Notes: generated by a model from the letters alone, not told the origin. A DNA stretch of 64,000 bases from Ottelia alismoides (GCA_037367405.1 JAZKJV010002953.1:235540-299539); one strand, 5' to 3'. Positions 24,246 to 35,912 are shown, counted from the first letter of the stretch. Program-made: numbers and translations.

Positions 24246-25428
24246 GGAGACCAACAGGAGGAAGTCTACATGCAACATCCACCCGGTTTTGTTGTTGAGA
24301 GGGAGTGTTCCAAGGTGTGCAGACTTCATAAGACTATCTATGGCCCTAAGCAGAGCTCCAGAGCATGGTTTCAGAAGCTCTCAGACATCTTTGAAAAACA
24401 GGGATACAAACGCTCTAATGCTGATACTCCTTGTTTGTACAGAAGACTTCAAGAGGTATTATTGCAATCATGGTTTACGTAGATGACATCTTGATTACAG
24501 GAGATGATGAGCAAGGCATAAAGCAGGCGAAAGAGAAGCTGCGTAGCGAATTTGTCACTAAGGATCTTGGAATCCTTAGATATTTTCTGGGACTGGAATT
24601 TGCTAGAAGTCCGTATGGGTTAGTAATGTCGCAGAGAAAATATGTTACGGACCTGTTGAGTGAAACAGGTATGCTTGGGTGTCGGCCTGCTACAACACCA
24701 ATGGACCCCAGCATGAAGCTATATGATGATAACACAGAGGAGGTGGACAGGAAAAGATACAGAGAACTGGTAGGCAAACTGTTGTATGTCACGATCACTA
24801 GGCCCGATATATCCTTTGCAGTGAGTCGTGTGAGCCAGTTCATGGAGCAACCATGTCAGGTTCATATGGATGCCATACATATGATACTCAGGTACCTCAA
24901 ATCATCTCCAGGTGCAGGTTTGCTATTCAAGAAGGGTAAGGGGATTTCTATCTCAGCATGTGCGGATGCAGACTATGCAGGTTGTCCCAAGGACATGAAG
25001 TCCACCTCTGGGTTTGCAGTCTACGTTGGAGATTCTCTAATCTCATGGAGGAGCAAGAAACAGACTGTGGTAGCCAGATCTAGTGTTGAATCTGAATATA
25101 AGGCTATGGCCCAGGCTAGCACAGAGATGATGTGGGTAAAGGCTGTGCTTACAGATCTATATATAGATGTACCACTTCCTATGAACTTAGAATGTGACAA
25201 TCAGGCAGCCTTGTTCATTGCAAACAACCAGCATTCCATGAGCAGACCAAGCACATTGAGGTTGACTGTCACTTCATACGTGACATGATTCAGAAGGGAT
25301 TCATTGCTACATCTCATGTTACTTCAGAAAATCAAACTGCTGATATATTCACCAAGGCATTACTACGAGGCCCATTCCAGAAGTGTGCGTCCAAGCTGAG
25401 CATGATTGATATATATGCTCCATCTTGA
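24246..25428 (+). pseudogene. B reverse transcriptase C-terminus and RNase H, two frameshifts
   Basis: After the stop the frame continues (EEVYMQHPPGFVV) to about 24430, where one base is missing relative to C. The 24431-25288 frame holds the catalytic MVYVDDILITGDD, DLGILRYFLGLEFAR and the RNase H core with ADADYAGCPKDMKSTSG. Another missing base near 25228 shifts the end, and [11 protein letters not shown] is found in the next frame at about 25396-25428. The Y-V-D-D box is intact. Confidence 0.9.
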
Positions 25429-25435
25429 GGGGGAC

Positions 25436-25581
25436 TGATAACATATATATTAGTTTCCTTTGTATCTCTCTGCTATTTTTATTTTTAGCCGTATGCTTTA
25501 TGTAATTTATCCATAGGCTACTCTCCTATATAAGAGAGTCTAGGGCTGATGGAATAAACAACTCGTTCAATTTTCCCAACA
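25436..25581 (+). repeat. B 3' LTR
   Basis: It begins TGATAACATATATATTAG after the purine tract TTGAGGGGGAC and ends TTTTCCCAACA. Confidence 0.9.
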
Positions 25582-25627
25582 GACAAGGTTTAGGGTTCGG
25601 TACGAGAGCTCCGGTCTAAGACCTCCG

Positions 25628-25638
25628 CTCTGATACCA
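25628..25638 (-). promoter_or_regulatory. Primer-binding site of A
   Basis: The minus strand reads TGGTATCAGAG, complementary to the 3' end of initiator tRNA-Met, starting at the LTR boundary. Confidence 0.85.
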
Positions 25639-25781
25639 TGTTGGGAAAAATAAGCGTTGTGTTTATTCTTTGAGCCCTAGACTCTCTTATATAGGGAGAG
25701 GTCTATGGGCAAATTACATGTGGTAGACAAACGAAAAGATCAATAAATAAAAGATACAGAAACATAAATTAAACTTCTATA
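25639..25781 (-). repeat. A 5' LTR
   Basis: A 143-bp partner of 3668-3802, with a different and longer stretch near 25654-25672 and a few substitutions elsewhere. It abuts the primer site at 25628-25638 and ends at the TSD TACTT. Confidence 0.9.
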
Positions 25782-25786
25782 TACTT

Positions 25787-25966
25787 CCTAATGAGCGAGA
25801 CAAAACTAAGGAAAAAAACAACTAAAGGTCGAACACAATTTAGAATCGTTCAATAAGTATATGGAATGTGGGCTCTATAAATAGCTCCACCAACATAAGT
25901 AAATCTCGCCGCTCATGAAGGACTAAACAAACTCCACACAATAACTCAGTTTACAATTCTTGCAAC
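25787..25966 (-). repeat. E 3' LTR, inner part
   Basis: It continues the LTR after A's right TSD copy (TACTT, 25782-25786). It aligns with the second half of 28249-28506 and ends CTTGCAACA, followed by the inverted purine tract CTCCCCTTCAAGC. Confidence 0.8.
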
Positions 25967-28237
25967 ACTCCCCTTCAAGCTCGAGCATGGAATGCTTAGC
26001 TTGGACAATACAAAAGTCAACAAAAACTCTGAACTACAATTCGCAACCTTTGAACTGCATCTTGTCATGCTTGTGATAAGGGAAACCCGCAATTGTTGCT
26101 CTTGGGCTCTTGAAAGCTCTGGATATGAAGGAAAAAAAAGGATCTCTCCAACGGAGACTTCTATGATTGTTGTTACCACATGATGATCTGAACAAAGGAT
26201 ATCTATGATGAAGTTGCCGCAATGGGTTTCTCTCAATGAGAACCTCAAGATGGGTGTCTCCCATACATGCTAACATAATGGAGTTTTTACTCTGGAGTCT
26301 TTATGAATCTTTCTATATTGAGCATCTCCCATGGATCTTTGACATGTGTGGTCCATATTAAGACTCCCAGCCCTAATCATGAGTATGGGGAACTCTTCAA
26401 CAAAAGATCACGTATGTGCGCTTCACACAAAACAAGGAGATGTCCTTGGACACTCCCCATATATCCCATATTTATTCCCTTGTTTCCTCTTCTCATTGTT
26501 CTTCATATATCCTATATGTGCACCATCGATTTTTTTTCAAGTATTCATTTTTAGCAACAAATCCCCTTTTTTCTTCAAAACTATGACCCATTTGCTCGCA
26601 GAAACTATGGATTTTTCTGGGACCCATGTAGATAAACCCATTTGAAAAAAAGGAATATGCGAAAGACCTAATAAGGATGATACTCCTCTGTGCCTTAATC
26701 TCATCCTTTTTTTACCAATCATTCCTCCCTTATCGACTTTTTCCTTCCTTAATAATGGTTTTTTCTGTGCCATTCATCTTTTGTTGGCTTTTTTTGTTTT
26801 TTTAATGGTGCTCCCTCTGTTTTTTTCCTTTATTTCCCTCTCCTTTCAACTGTAAATCAGATGGTCTCTCTTTTGGAATTTTAAAATATTATGAAATAAT
26901 GGAGGTGGACTTTTAAAATATAATGAAATCCATTGCGCTCATCTGCTACCCTTGTGATAGGGGTTCGGGAGAAGGAAGCCACTTCCTGCCACATCTTGTC
27001 ATCGTCACCAACCACACCTCACAACTCGACGACATTCCCAATACTATTTCAAATACATGCCTCAATGGAGAAGAGTCATTGTCTCCATGCTATCATCAAC
27101 AATATAGTGCTGCCACAAGTACTCAACTTCCAACCTGATACCGACAGGTGGCTTTCTGTAGCGAACTTAATTCTTCATCGCCTATGTTGTATAGAGGAGC
27201 ATTCTCGCCATTATTACTCCCCCTTCCACAACATAAAAGGGCATTAGCCTTCTTTCAATAGTCTTAGTACCGTCTTACAAGCCTATTTGTCAATGTATTT
27301 ACCACAATGAGATAGACTGCATGAGACAAGGCATTGGTCTCAGGTCCTCCACTCTTTCGGATCCCTCTTTCTTCTGGAGAAGGAAATACAGTACCTTGTT
27401 CATTCTGTCAAAACCAGCATTGCCCACAATAAACTCATCAAGTACATCATTACATCAGATCCCACAACATCCTAGAATTCTCGGTAAAAACACACTTCAA
27501 AACCATCAAGTCCAGGCGCTCCATCAGCATTTAAGTTCCACATCGTCGCTTTCACCTTCATTAGTGGGAAGGTTCGTCGACTTTCTAGTTTGACATCGAT
27601 GGGTGGCTTTCTGTAGCGAACTTCAATCTTCATCGCCTTTGTCTCTGGAGGAGCATTGACGCCATTGTTCCTCCCTCTTCGACACCGTAAAAGGGCATTA
27701 ACCTTCTTTAAATAGTCGTAGTACCTTCTTGCATATGTTGTCTATGGGCCCTCTTGTTGGACCATGAACAACACCATCTTCACGCGAAACATCAACAATA
27801 TTAGCGAGCGGCGCTGCCTCAAGCCACAGCTTCTTTTTCTTCTTTTTAAGGCGACATGGGAAGAACCCATCTTCTTGAACTATCCTTCTTGTTGAATCAG
27901 ATGTTTTCAGATCTATAGCATTCTTTGCAAGCAATAGCCATCGGTGGTTCTTCTTCGTCTATGGGACCTTCTCCCTAAGATGTTGGGCTTAGAGCTAAGG
28001 TTCCCTCTAGGAACCCATCTTCTCAATTTTCAATGATGATGCTAAGTTGGATATGCTCGCCGTGAAATATGGAAAGGCATTGAGTTGTGTCATTACGACA
28101 ACTTTATAGCAATAAAACGATCTTACAAGTACCTATATAACAAACTTGAACAAGTATCCATAGAATAAATTTCCAAGATTCATAAAACAAGGGAAATAAT
28201 CGGAAGAAAAAAACTGAGGCGACCCAAAATAAAGTTC
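25967..28237 (-). other. Internal region of E, non-coding, with a spaced direct repeat
   Basis: No protein domain is visible in any frame. It contains an imperfect direct repeat of roughly 140 bp (about 27147-27290 and 27597-27740). Both copies begin GGTGGCTTTCTGTAGCGAA and later contain AAAAGGGCATTA, with about 300 bp between them. Pyrimidine-rich runs occur near 26540-26830, and similar runs occur in the interior of element D. Confidence 0.6.
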
Positions 28238-28248
28238 CTCTGGTACCA
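28238..28248 (-). promoter_or_regulatory. Primer-binding site of E
   Basis: Read on the minus strand, TGGTACCAGAG lies directly against the 5' LTR. It is one base from the usual tRNA-iMet site TGGTATCAGAG. Confidence 0.7.
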
Positions 28249-28506
28249 TGTGAAAAGATAAAATATAAAATACGGAATCAAAAGACATGAATAGAACTTG
28301 TTTTACGTGGAACCCTCCTCCCAAAGCAGCATGAAGAATCACGGGAAAAAGCGACCAAGGGATGGACATTTTATTATAATCTCTTAATTAATATATGGGG
28401 TATGTAGGCTCTACATATAACCCCATCAACATAAGCAAGCCCCATCATTCATCCATGCAGGACTAAACAACACCACACAATAACCCAATTAGCAATTCTC
28501 TCAACA
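28249..28506 (-). repeat. E 5' LTR
   Basis: This 258-bp LTR begins TGTGAAAAG next to the primer-binding site and ends TCTCAACA next to the TSD ATATC. It is clearly diverged from the 3' LTR, which suggests an old insertion. Confidence 0.85.
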
Positions 28507-28511
28507 ATATC

Positions 28512-29238
28512 ATGTTGCTAAAGATTAGATTTTAGCATCTAACTTGTTTTTTGTCTGGATTTTTTTTACTAGCTGGGGAGACAAGTAAACTATCGCCTTC
28601 ATTTCATTCTCGTGCTACCTCATACCCTACAGTAGTCTTTTCAAGATGGGTGTGATCACAACATAACCAACTCAACTCCATGTTATATTTGATGATACAA
28701 CTGTTCTTGATGCTACTCTTCTAGTCATGGTGGTTGTTCTACAATCAAATACGAGATGGTGATGGTAGTTGCGGTCCTCGTCGTCCTATTTAAATATGTG
28801 AAATACAAGCACAATAATCACCCAAAAAGCATTTGGCAAGCATAAATTACCGATTTAAACTTCTTCATATGAGTATTAACCCTCCAATACTAAGATTGTC
28901 TTTACCCCTACTTCTGTGATTGCTCTCAAAATTCATCTACCCTAAGAGGATTGTACTCGTCTAATGAGAATTTGTCATTCCTCGCTACTGATGAATACTT
29001 CACAGGTTTCGATGATACATCATGTGGAACTACCAACCCGATGTCTAGGACTCCTCGAAGAAGATGGTGGCTAACGCATATGGTACATCATATTGATTTT
29101 TTAAGATTAAGTCCTAAGATGAGCAATCTCATCATGGCTGCTAAAAGAAAAACTATGGAATGTCATGCTACTGTACTCGGAATACTACAACTATCATTCA
29201 CACAACCTTTTCGACCACCATCAGATGTGTACGCATTG
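28512..29238. other. Unassigned sequence right of E
   Basis: About 730 bp with no recognised domain. A plus-strand frame (28951-29298) runs into the hAT element at 29247. With that element removed, the local sequence continues at 30470 without adding a recognisable domain. Confidence 0.4.
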
Positions 29239-29246
29239 CCTATCGG

Positions 29247-30461
29247 CAAGGTTGCAGAAGTCGGCAGTCGGTACTCGGTCGGTAGGGTCACTGACTAAGG
29301 ATAAATCGGCAGTCGGGAGAGTAATCGGATTTAGTCAGGCATTAGTTGATTTTGAATTTTTTAAATATTTTAATTTATATAATTCAATTTTTTCAGCATA
29401 TACTCTCATTTATACTCGTATATCTAGTAGTTTTAAAATTTTTAAGAGCTTAAAAATATATAGCAAGAGAAGAAAATATATTAACAATTAAATAAGATTA
29501 ACTAAAAAATGTTAACAAAAAACATTAACTAAAAAAATATGTTAACAATTAACTAACATATATTAATGTTCCTAAGATTAACTAAAATTAACAAAAAAAA
29601 CTTTAGAAGTATTTTTCCTTCTTATGTCTCTTAATTAACTAACATATTTCTAACTAACATTAGAAATGGACGGGTCAGGGGCATATGTTAACAAAGATTT
29701 AGAGAATAATAAACATGACTCATGAGTTAGCAACCAAGCAAAAAACAACTAAGCAACAATGCAATGCAACATACACATCATAGATAACCTAATAACTAAC
29801 ATTTTTTAACAAAGCAAACAAGATAGACTAAACATTTTTTAACAACTAAGCAACATACACTAAGCAACCAAGCAAAAATAACCTAAAAACTAACTTTTCT
29901 AACAAAAGATGCAAATTAGCAAGATAGACTAAGCATTGACAACTAAAATCAAACGATAAATCAAGAAAAAAAAGGGAAAAAACTTTTCTCAAAACCCTAA
30001 CCAGACGGAGTTGCTGCAGGCATCTCACAGACGCGGAGGAGGAAGTGGCGAGGCATCGAGATGGGTGATGGTGGAGGTTCAGTTCCAACGGAGTCGCCGC
30101 ACGAGACTCGCCAACACAAAGGAGGAGGCGGCAAGGAGGCGAGCCGGCGGAGGTCTGGGAAACACGAAGGGCGGAGTCGAGTGCGGTTTTGAGGTTCTGT
30201 TTCGCAGAACCTCAAATCCCGACTACCATGTGTTATTGGGTTCGGGTATTCGGGTGCACCGTGGCGGACACTTTATTTTTTTAAAAAAAGGTATGTCAAA
30301 ATCGGCCAATTAATCGGTCGACTAGGCCGCCTAGTCGCCCGCTTAGTCGGTTCGACCCGACTATAGGCCGATTTGGCCAGTCGAGTCGGCTACCCCCCCC
30401 CCCCCCGACTCGACTAGTCGGGCCGACTAGTCGGCCTAGTCGGCCGACTTTTACAAGACTG
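29247..30461. mobile_element. hAT-like non-autonomous element U (1.2 kb)
   Basis: It is flanked by a perfect 8-bp TSD, CCTATCGG (29239-29246 and 30462-30469). The ends are CAAGGTTGCAGAAGTCGGC and, inverted, CAGTCTTGTAAAAGTCGGC. The last 170 bp are packed with CGGCCGACTAGTCGG-type words. Inside is an AT-rich region and a GC-rich block (30000-30260) that looks like a 5' untranslated region and first exon on the minus strand. No transposase is present. The 8-bp TSD and end sequences fit hAT. Confidence 0.85.
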
Positions 30462-30469
30462 CCTATCGG

Positions 30470-30639
30470 ATTCATCTCAATTACATCAATGACCATGTTA
30501 ATACTCGAAACCCAATATTGTTTAATGTGCTCTTAAGTCTTAAGATTGTTTATGATATTATTGCTTGTTGGTAAGTTTCTTTTAAATATACACATTTATA
30601 AGTTGTTTTTTCGAAGAAAAACAAGTGAACACCCTAAAT
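30470..30639. other. Unassigned sequence between U and the L1-type LINE
   Basis: It continues the sequence interrupted by U. No domain is recognised. Confidence 0.35.
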
Positions 30640-31275
30640 GGCGTCAACCTCGCTATATTTCTAAATAATGAACAAAAAACTACACAATCCATGACTCCAA
30701 AAGAGTCTTGGCATTAGCTACAACATTTTCTACATAAACCCTCATCTAACGAAAAATAACACAACGTATGAACTAAAAAACCCAAACACAACTAGAGGCC
30801 CGAGTTGCTTACCGTACAATCAAAATTAAGCAGCATGCAATGCCAAACCACTCAATTAAAGCCTTGTGCCAAATGCTCATACCCCAATCATAGGCAGATG
30901 ACAAATGATAAGTATCCTCCGTATTACCGCAAAAACAAGGCCATTCAGTATCTGCATTACCACATAACCTTACCATATGGTTCTTCATTATGATAGTCCC
31001 ATCTTTTACTAACCAAAGCAAAATCTTAACTTTGAGGTATGACTTGAAGTTCCTTTCATTTTGCAATCCCTCTGTAAATCCTTGGGATAGCAAACATTGG
31101 TTGGAGACAAAACCATATGGGCCTTCTTCAACAAGAAACCGCCATCATCATACTATCAGTAGTCCCTCCCACCAACCTAGACACTCAAATAAACTAAAAA
31201 CTCCTACAACCTTCAGCCCAAAAAAACCAGAGCGAAAGGAGGGCCACCAATTCCCATCAACCCAAGCCTCGTCGA
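30640..31275 (-). pseudogene. L1-type LINE V: zinc-binding RT-associated domain
   Basis: On the minus strand the frame 30809-31093 reads YLKVKILLWLVKDGTI, then CFCGNTEDTYHLSSAYDWG and SIWHKAL. This is the pattern of the zf-RVT domain at the C-terminus of plant L1-type LINE proteins (K-I-F-x-W-L, C-x2-C, H). The surrounding sequence is frame-broken, so this is an old copy. Confidence 0.7.
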
Positions 31276-31871
31276 TGCTCGGTCACAATTCACAGTGAAT
31301 GTCTATTACACGTATATGTAGAATTAGGGTCTAACATGTATGTGTTTGTGTATAAACATTTATTAGTGAAGGTCTATCATGTATATATGTGTGGTACTTG
31401 TAAAATGTGTACATGTGTATGCATGTACATGTGTGTACATGTGTCGGCATGGATATGCATGCATATACATATGTTTACATGTATATGTTTATATATACAT
31501 ATATGTGTTTGTATGTATATATTATGTTTGTAATTATAATACTTAGAATTAATATGCATGTGTAAATGTATGTGTATATATGTATATATAGAGCTTAGAG
31601 TCGATATGTATATGTATGTATATTCCTAATGTATGTATAATTGATGCATGTAGTTGTATGCATATGTATGTACATACATGATACATGCGCAAAAATTACT
31701 CAGAACTATTATTTATCCAATTTAACACTTTAAAAAAGAATAAAATGCAAAGAATTCAGCAAAAAGTCCCAATTTCGCTCCAAGCGCTTGCCTCGAACAC
31801 CTTGACCTCACCTCGTCACGCCTTAGCACCTAGGCGAGTGCCTCGAGCACCTTTGACAACATTGGATTCAC
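31276..31871. mobile_element. Insert W in LINE V, hAT-like right end and CATG/TGTA-rich body
   Basis: The right end (31770-31871) reads, inverted, CAATGTTGTCAAAGGTGC, followed by CTCGAGGCACTCGCCTAGG-type repeats like other hAT ends here. The middle (31330-31690) is a degenerate microsatellite of TGTA, CATG and TATA words. LINE V sequence resumes at about 31872. The left end and an exact TSD could not be fixed. Confidence 0.5.
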
Positions 31872-32461
31872 CACCACAATGAATAATCTTAGGAAGCAAT
31901 CACACATAGCTTTGTCCCCAGTCCAATCATATGTTCAAAACCCAAGTATCTTTCCATCTAAAAAGCTTGTGCGTGAACTTCTCCACTAGAGTAATCCAAT
32001 CAATCTGCTTGAGACAATCATAGCTCAAAGGAAGCCCTAGGGATGTGAGATCAGGGTTCCCATATGAAGCCATAATCCGCCAACAAATGACCAACTCCTC
32101 ATTAGAAAAGTCAAAAGAAATAAAATCAAACTATGTACGGCTCCCCACAGATATCTAGGACTCTAGAAACATCATTAATCTCTGCCATCCATCCCTCAAT
32201 GAAAAGAAAGGTATAGTTAACATACTACTAAAAAGGGATGCACACATTCGCAAGCTTGTATCTTAGCTCTAACACGCCTCTAATATGCCTAGTTGATTAT
32301 GATAACAACCAGGTCACAACAAAAACAAAAATGGAGGTGCAAGCAGGAAGCCACGTTGACTCCTCTTTGAGTATCAATCATATGCCTTTCTAGTATAAAC
32401 ATCGTCTAAACAAGGGAAATAACTTCATTAATGACCAAATATAACCTGTTGACCCCACCAT
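31872..32461 (-). pseudogene. LINE V: reverse transcriptase C-terminal segment
   Basis: The minus strand carries GLPLSYDCLKQIDWITLVEK with FTHKLFRWK (about 31960-32050), the L1 reverse transcriptase pattern L-G-x-P-L followed by W-x-x-L-V-E-K. Near 32335-32385 there is SQRGFLLAPPFLFLL, a decayed G-x-x-Q-G-D-P-L-S-P-x-L-F box. Several stops lie between them. Confidence 0.65.
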
Positions 32462-32469
32462 AGCAAGAT

Positions 32470-32700
32470 CAAGGCCTTAAAAGTCGGATTTCGGTTTCGT
32501 TTCGGTGAGGGACCGAAACGAAATTTCGGTCGAATTTCGGTCGAAATTCGACCGAAATTTCGGTCATTTCGGTGGGCTTTTGAACTAGACCCCCCCCCCC
32601 AATTTCGACCGATATAGCCATTTCGGCCGAATTTCGGTCACCTGCCGAAACCGAAATTCGACCGAAATTCGGCCGAATTTCGGCGAAATTTAAGGCCATG
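32470..32700. mobile_element. hAT-like miniature element R (231 bp)
   Basis: A perfect 8-bp TSD, AGCAAGAT, lies at 32462-32469 and 32701-32708. The ends are CAAGGCCTTAAAAGTCGG and, inverted, CATGGCCTTAAATTTCG. Almost the whole body is made of overlapping ATTTCGGTCGAAATTC-type inverted words, apart from a C10 run near 32590. The ends match those of element S at 60400-61905. Confidence 0.9.
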
Positions 32701-32731
32701 AGCAAGATTAAGGTAGAAGCTCATCTGCCCC

Positions 32732-33164
32732 CAAGGTTGCAAAAGTCAGTAGCATGATTGATAGGGTCACTGACTAATGATTAATCGGTTGTCAGAAACC
32801 AAACAGATTTAGTCGGGCTTTAATTGGTTTTGTATTTGTTTTCATTATTTTAAATATATAAATCATTATATATAGATATATTCATATATATTTATACATT
32901 TGTACATTTTCTATAATATCATAATGAAATAAAGAAAAATTAGATTTCAATCAAAAATTAAGCATCTTAGATTAACTTTACTACAGAAATAGTAGAAAAA
33001 TAAATAAAACACATTCCCATTGAAAAAATAATCAACAAATTGGCCTAGTCGAGCGACTAAACGGGCCAACTAGTTGGTTGGCCGACTAGCGACCACTTAG
33101 TCCTAGTCAGTTGGCTACCGCCTAAAAGATTAAACGCCCTAGACAACCATTTTTTGCAAGCTTG
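32732..33164. mobile_element. hAT-like element T (433 bp), same family as U
   Basis: The left end CAAGGTTGCAAAAGTCAG matches U. The inverted right end is CAAGCTTGCAAAAAATGG. The TSD is TCTGCCCC (32724-32731) and TCCGCCCT (33165-33172), differing only by two C/T changes. GTCGGCCGACTAG-type words fill the last 120 bp. It is more decayed than U. Confidence 0.75.
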
Positions 33165-33172
33165 TCCGCCCT

Positions 33173-34100
33173 AATGGTTCGAGTAAGGTCAATTGCATGC
33201 TCATAATGTATTCTGGGCATGCTCATACCCAACATTCTTCATCAACGACCCCCGACCATCCTAATTAAGCCACAAAATTGTACAAATGCCACCCTCTCAA
33301 GTCTTAACTTCCTAGTTACATTGGCCCCTAATATCTTTAACCAAAATCACCAGTTGCCACGTAGAAGAAATTTGTGTTTGTATCTTCTTCTTTGATCCAC
33401 TTCTACCTCAAACTCTACCAGCACTCTGCTTCACGCTTCACGTCCTCCTCCATGACCAATTGTTGATGACATAAACGCTTTTTAAATTCCTATTTAAAGA
33501 GATCCCTCTCATCCTAAATCATTTTTAGTCTAAAAATATATTACCGGGGCCACCAAACGAATCAGAGTAAAATGTAATCAAACATCATCCTTATAATCCA
33601 CTAATCTCTTCATAAGAGGTGCAAACTTCGACACCTGGGCACTATTGACCTAAACCATCCCCCAATAGCCATGTGTGATAAACTCTAATGACGAAACACG
33701 AGCATGAACATAACCACAATTAATGTGATTATAATCTGATCAAGCTCTCGGTAGCAATCAAACAAAGGCCAATTATAAAGGGATCAATAACTCCATTTAC
33801 CCTAGCAACCAATCTAGACGGAATGTAGACGTTGAATTCTATGTTATATGCGGATAATCTACCGCATCACATGCCTCCAACTGAAAATCACCAATAAGAG
33901 TAGAACAGCATCCGACCTTTGATTATGTCCGCAAAGGCGAGAAAGATCTAATGAGAGAAATGTGGCATTGAAGTCACTACCTACAATCCAAGGCAACTGA
34001 GGGATAGGCATACGTGTCAGTGCAATGTCCTTGGTACATATGTCAAGCCATAAAACAGTAGAAATGGCAATAAGATTACCGACATCCGACCTCTTAATAC
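33173..34100 (-). pseudogene. LINE V: endonuclease region, decayed
   Basis: The minus strand reads PQLPWIVGSDFNATFLSLD near 33935-33995, the G-G-D-F-N box of an apurinic endonuclease-like domain. It is followed toward lower coordinates by weak matches to the endonuclease C-terminus. Many stops are present. Order and strand agree with the LINE V segments at 30640 and 31872. Confidence 0.55.
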
Positions 34101-35606
34101 CAATATTTTAAAAAACACGTCTTGAGGTGTTTTTGATTTAAAAATCAACTTTTCTATTTTCTTGGAATTGAATTTGCTAAAAATTCCAATGGTGTGGTTA
34201 TTCTTAAAAGCAAACATGCCATTGAGATTTTGGAGCGTGTGGTAAGTTGGGGTCCAAACCTTCTCTTATTCATGTTGATTCTCCTATTAAGTCAAGAATG
34301 ATTTATGATCCACCATTTGAAGGAACCAACAATATAAGATAATAAGAGTACATGAGTATTGTTGGAAACCTCATGTTAACTTTAACATACCTGACAATAA
34401 TTTTCCTATTAGTCAAGAGAGTTAGCGCATAGACAAGTTTTGCTATAGTCACTAACAAAGTGTATGTATTATTCTCAAGTACTTGAAAGGTTCTCCACGA
34501 GAAAGACTTCATTTCAAAAATAGCAATCATTTCATGTCGAGCTATATTGATGCCTAGTATGCTAGATCGGTTGAGGATAGAAGATCCAACACTAGTTTTG
34601 CAACCTTATTGGGAGGAAACTCGGTGACATGGTGTAAAAAGAAGCAGTCTTTTGTAGTTGGTTCATGTGCAAAGTCTAAATATTAAGCAATAACTCATAC
34701 TATCTTTGAGGTGTCATGGGTAGTTTCACTCTTTGTTAATCATGCATACAGATCATTAGGGTTGTTCCCATGCACTGTGATAACAAATTGATCGCATATT
34801 TTGCTTCCAATGCACTATTCGATAAAAGAACTAAGCACATTAAGATTGATCATTATACTGTAGCCAACATTGTCATCCGGAGAACAAAGGGGATGCTAGA
34901 GTCTTAAAGATTGGACAACAACTGCAGATAATCACAAGGTAAAGGACTTCAGTTGTTTAGGGTTGAGTTCTGGATGGAGAGTGTTGTGGCTAACGAGAGA
35001 TGTTACCTTCTCAATGATGCCCTGGAGTCTGATATCACCAGACTGAAACAACGAAAAGTCTATATGGTTATTCAGTTGTTGTATTTTCGAATGTGTTTAC
35101 TAAAAGTGAGGCTCAAGATCTAATCCAAAGATGGAGTATGCAATAGCTGATTTTTTTAATAGAAAAAGAGAAGAAAAGTTGTAACCTTTAATCAATTCAC
35201 TCTTCCCTTAACTTTCCCTTTGCTTTAATTTGTCTACCTCATGAATTGTTTGAGTAGTTTAAAGTTTATTGAAATAATGCAGTTATCTGAACCCTTAAAG
35301 TATCAGGATTATGAGTAAAAAGTAGTCACGGAAAGGAGAATTACTACCGTATACATATCAAAGCTTCATATTGCAGACATTTTCACTTAAGAACTTCTCA
35401 AGAAACATTATGGTTTTCTTCGTGAAAAGCTAGGAATGATTGACACCTATGCTTCAGCTTGATGGGAATTACTAACGATTTTATTTCAACGCTCGTTTCA
35501 TATTATCCTTTTTATTTCAACATATCATGTATTTTATCCAAGACTCTTATAAACAAAGGGTTAGAGTTTCATTACTTGCCCAAGAAATTAGTTTTTCTCC
35601 AACAAT
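34101..35606 (+). mobile_element. Decayed Ty1/copia 3' part H
   Basis: Copia reverse transcriptase FLGIEFAKNSNGVVILKSK begins near 34155. RNase H pieces follow (GNSVTWCKKKQSFVVGSCAK, 34605-34675), then FLREKLGMIDTYASA ending near 35462. A likely 3' LTR runs from about 35463 to TTTTTCTCCAACA at 35606. Stops and frameshifts are frequent. The RNase H differs from that of A-C, so it is another, older family. Confidence 0.7.
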
Positions 35607-35620
35607 GGGGTAATGTGCAT

Positions 35621-35912
35621 TATTGAAATAAATAATACGAAACTGATAATCAAGAACAAATCAAGAAAAATAAGCGTGTGGATATTTACGATGATCCCTA
35701 CTACACAAGGACCGAGATGAAACCACGGGAGAAGGCCTCTAGGGCCAAATATTATATTGTAATTTCTCAATGAATAGTGAGGGTGCGGGGCTTCTTATAT
35801 AGCCCCACAGACAAATTGGAGTCACACTTATGGATGATGTGGGACTAAACATGAGAGCAGGGTAACTGGATCTTGGAGAGATCCAATTACCCATCTATTA
35901 TATACTCGAATA
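35621..35912 (-). repeat. D 3' LTR
   Basis: About 292 bp, starting TATTGAAATAAATAA and ending ATACTCGAATA. The inverted purine tract CCCTCAAGCTAGAGCTG follows after a few bases. Many differences from the 5' LTR indicate an old insertion. Confidence 0.75.

Larger units (their letters stand above)
20572..25581 (+). mobile_element. Ty1/copia element B, near full length, inactivated
   Basis: A 5010-bp element with 146-bp LTRs (20572-20717, 25436-25581), iMet primer site, gag-pol in copia order and a purine tract. The LTRs differ at about eight positions. The flanks GGCTA and GACAA match at only 3 of 5 bases, so the TSD is unclear. It lies in the leader of A, opposite in orientation. Lesions are a mutated gag start, several stops and three or more single-base frameshifts. 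Confidence 0.9.
3668..25781 (-). mobile_element. Ty1/copia element A, interrupted by G and B
   Basis: A is bounded by LTRs 3668-3802 (3') and 25639-25781 (5') with a perfect TSD, TACTT, at 3663-3667 and 25782-25786. Its own sequence is 3668-8353, 20545-20571 and 25582-25781, about 4.9 kb. The order on the minus strand is LTR, iMet primer site, leader, gag, protease, integrase, reverse transcriptase, RNase H, purine tract, LTR. Many stops and frameshifts make it inactive. It lies inside the 3' LTR of E. Confidence 0.9.
3597..28506 (-). mobile_element. Non-autonomous LTR retrotransposon E, host of the main nest
   Basis: E is flanked by a perfect 5-bp TSD, ATATC, at 3592-3596 and 28507-28511. 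Its 5' LTR (minus sense) is 28249-28506. Its 3' LTR is split by element A into 3597-3667 and 25787-25966. The internal region (25967-28248, about 2.3 kb) has a primer-binding site and a purine tract but no recognisable gag or pol, so it must have been moved by proteins supplied in trans. Without nested elements it is about 2.8 kb. Confidence 0.85.

Noticed and set aside
28133..28369. Minus-strand 78-aa frame near 28.2 kb as a small gene
   Set aside because: It overlaps the primer site and LTR of element E.
31336..31559. Open frames over the TGTA/CATG-rich stretch (CMYMCVHV-type peptides)
   Set aside because: Degenerate microsatellite translation, no protein support.
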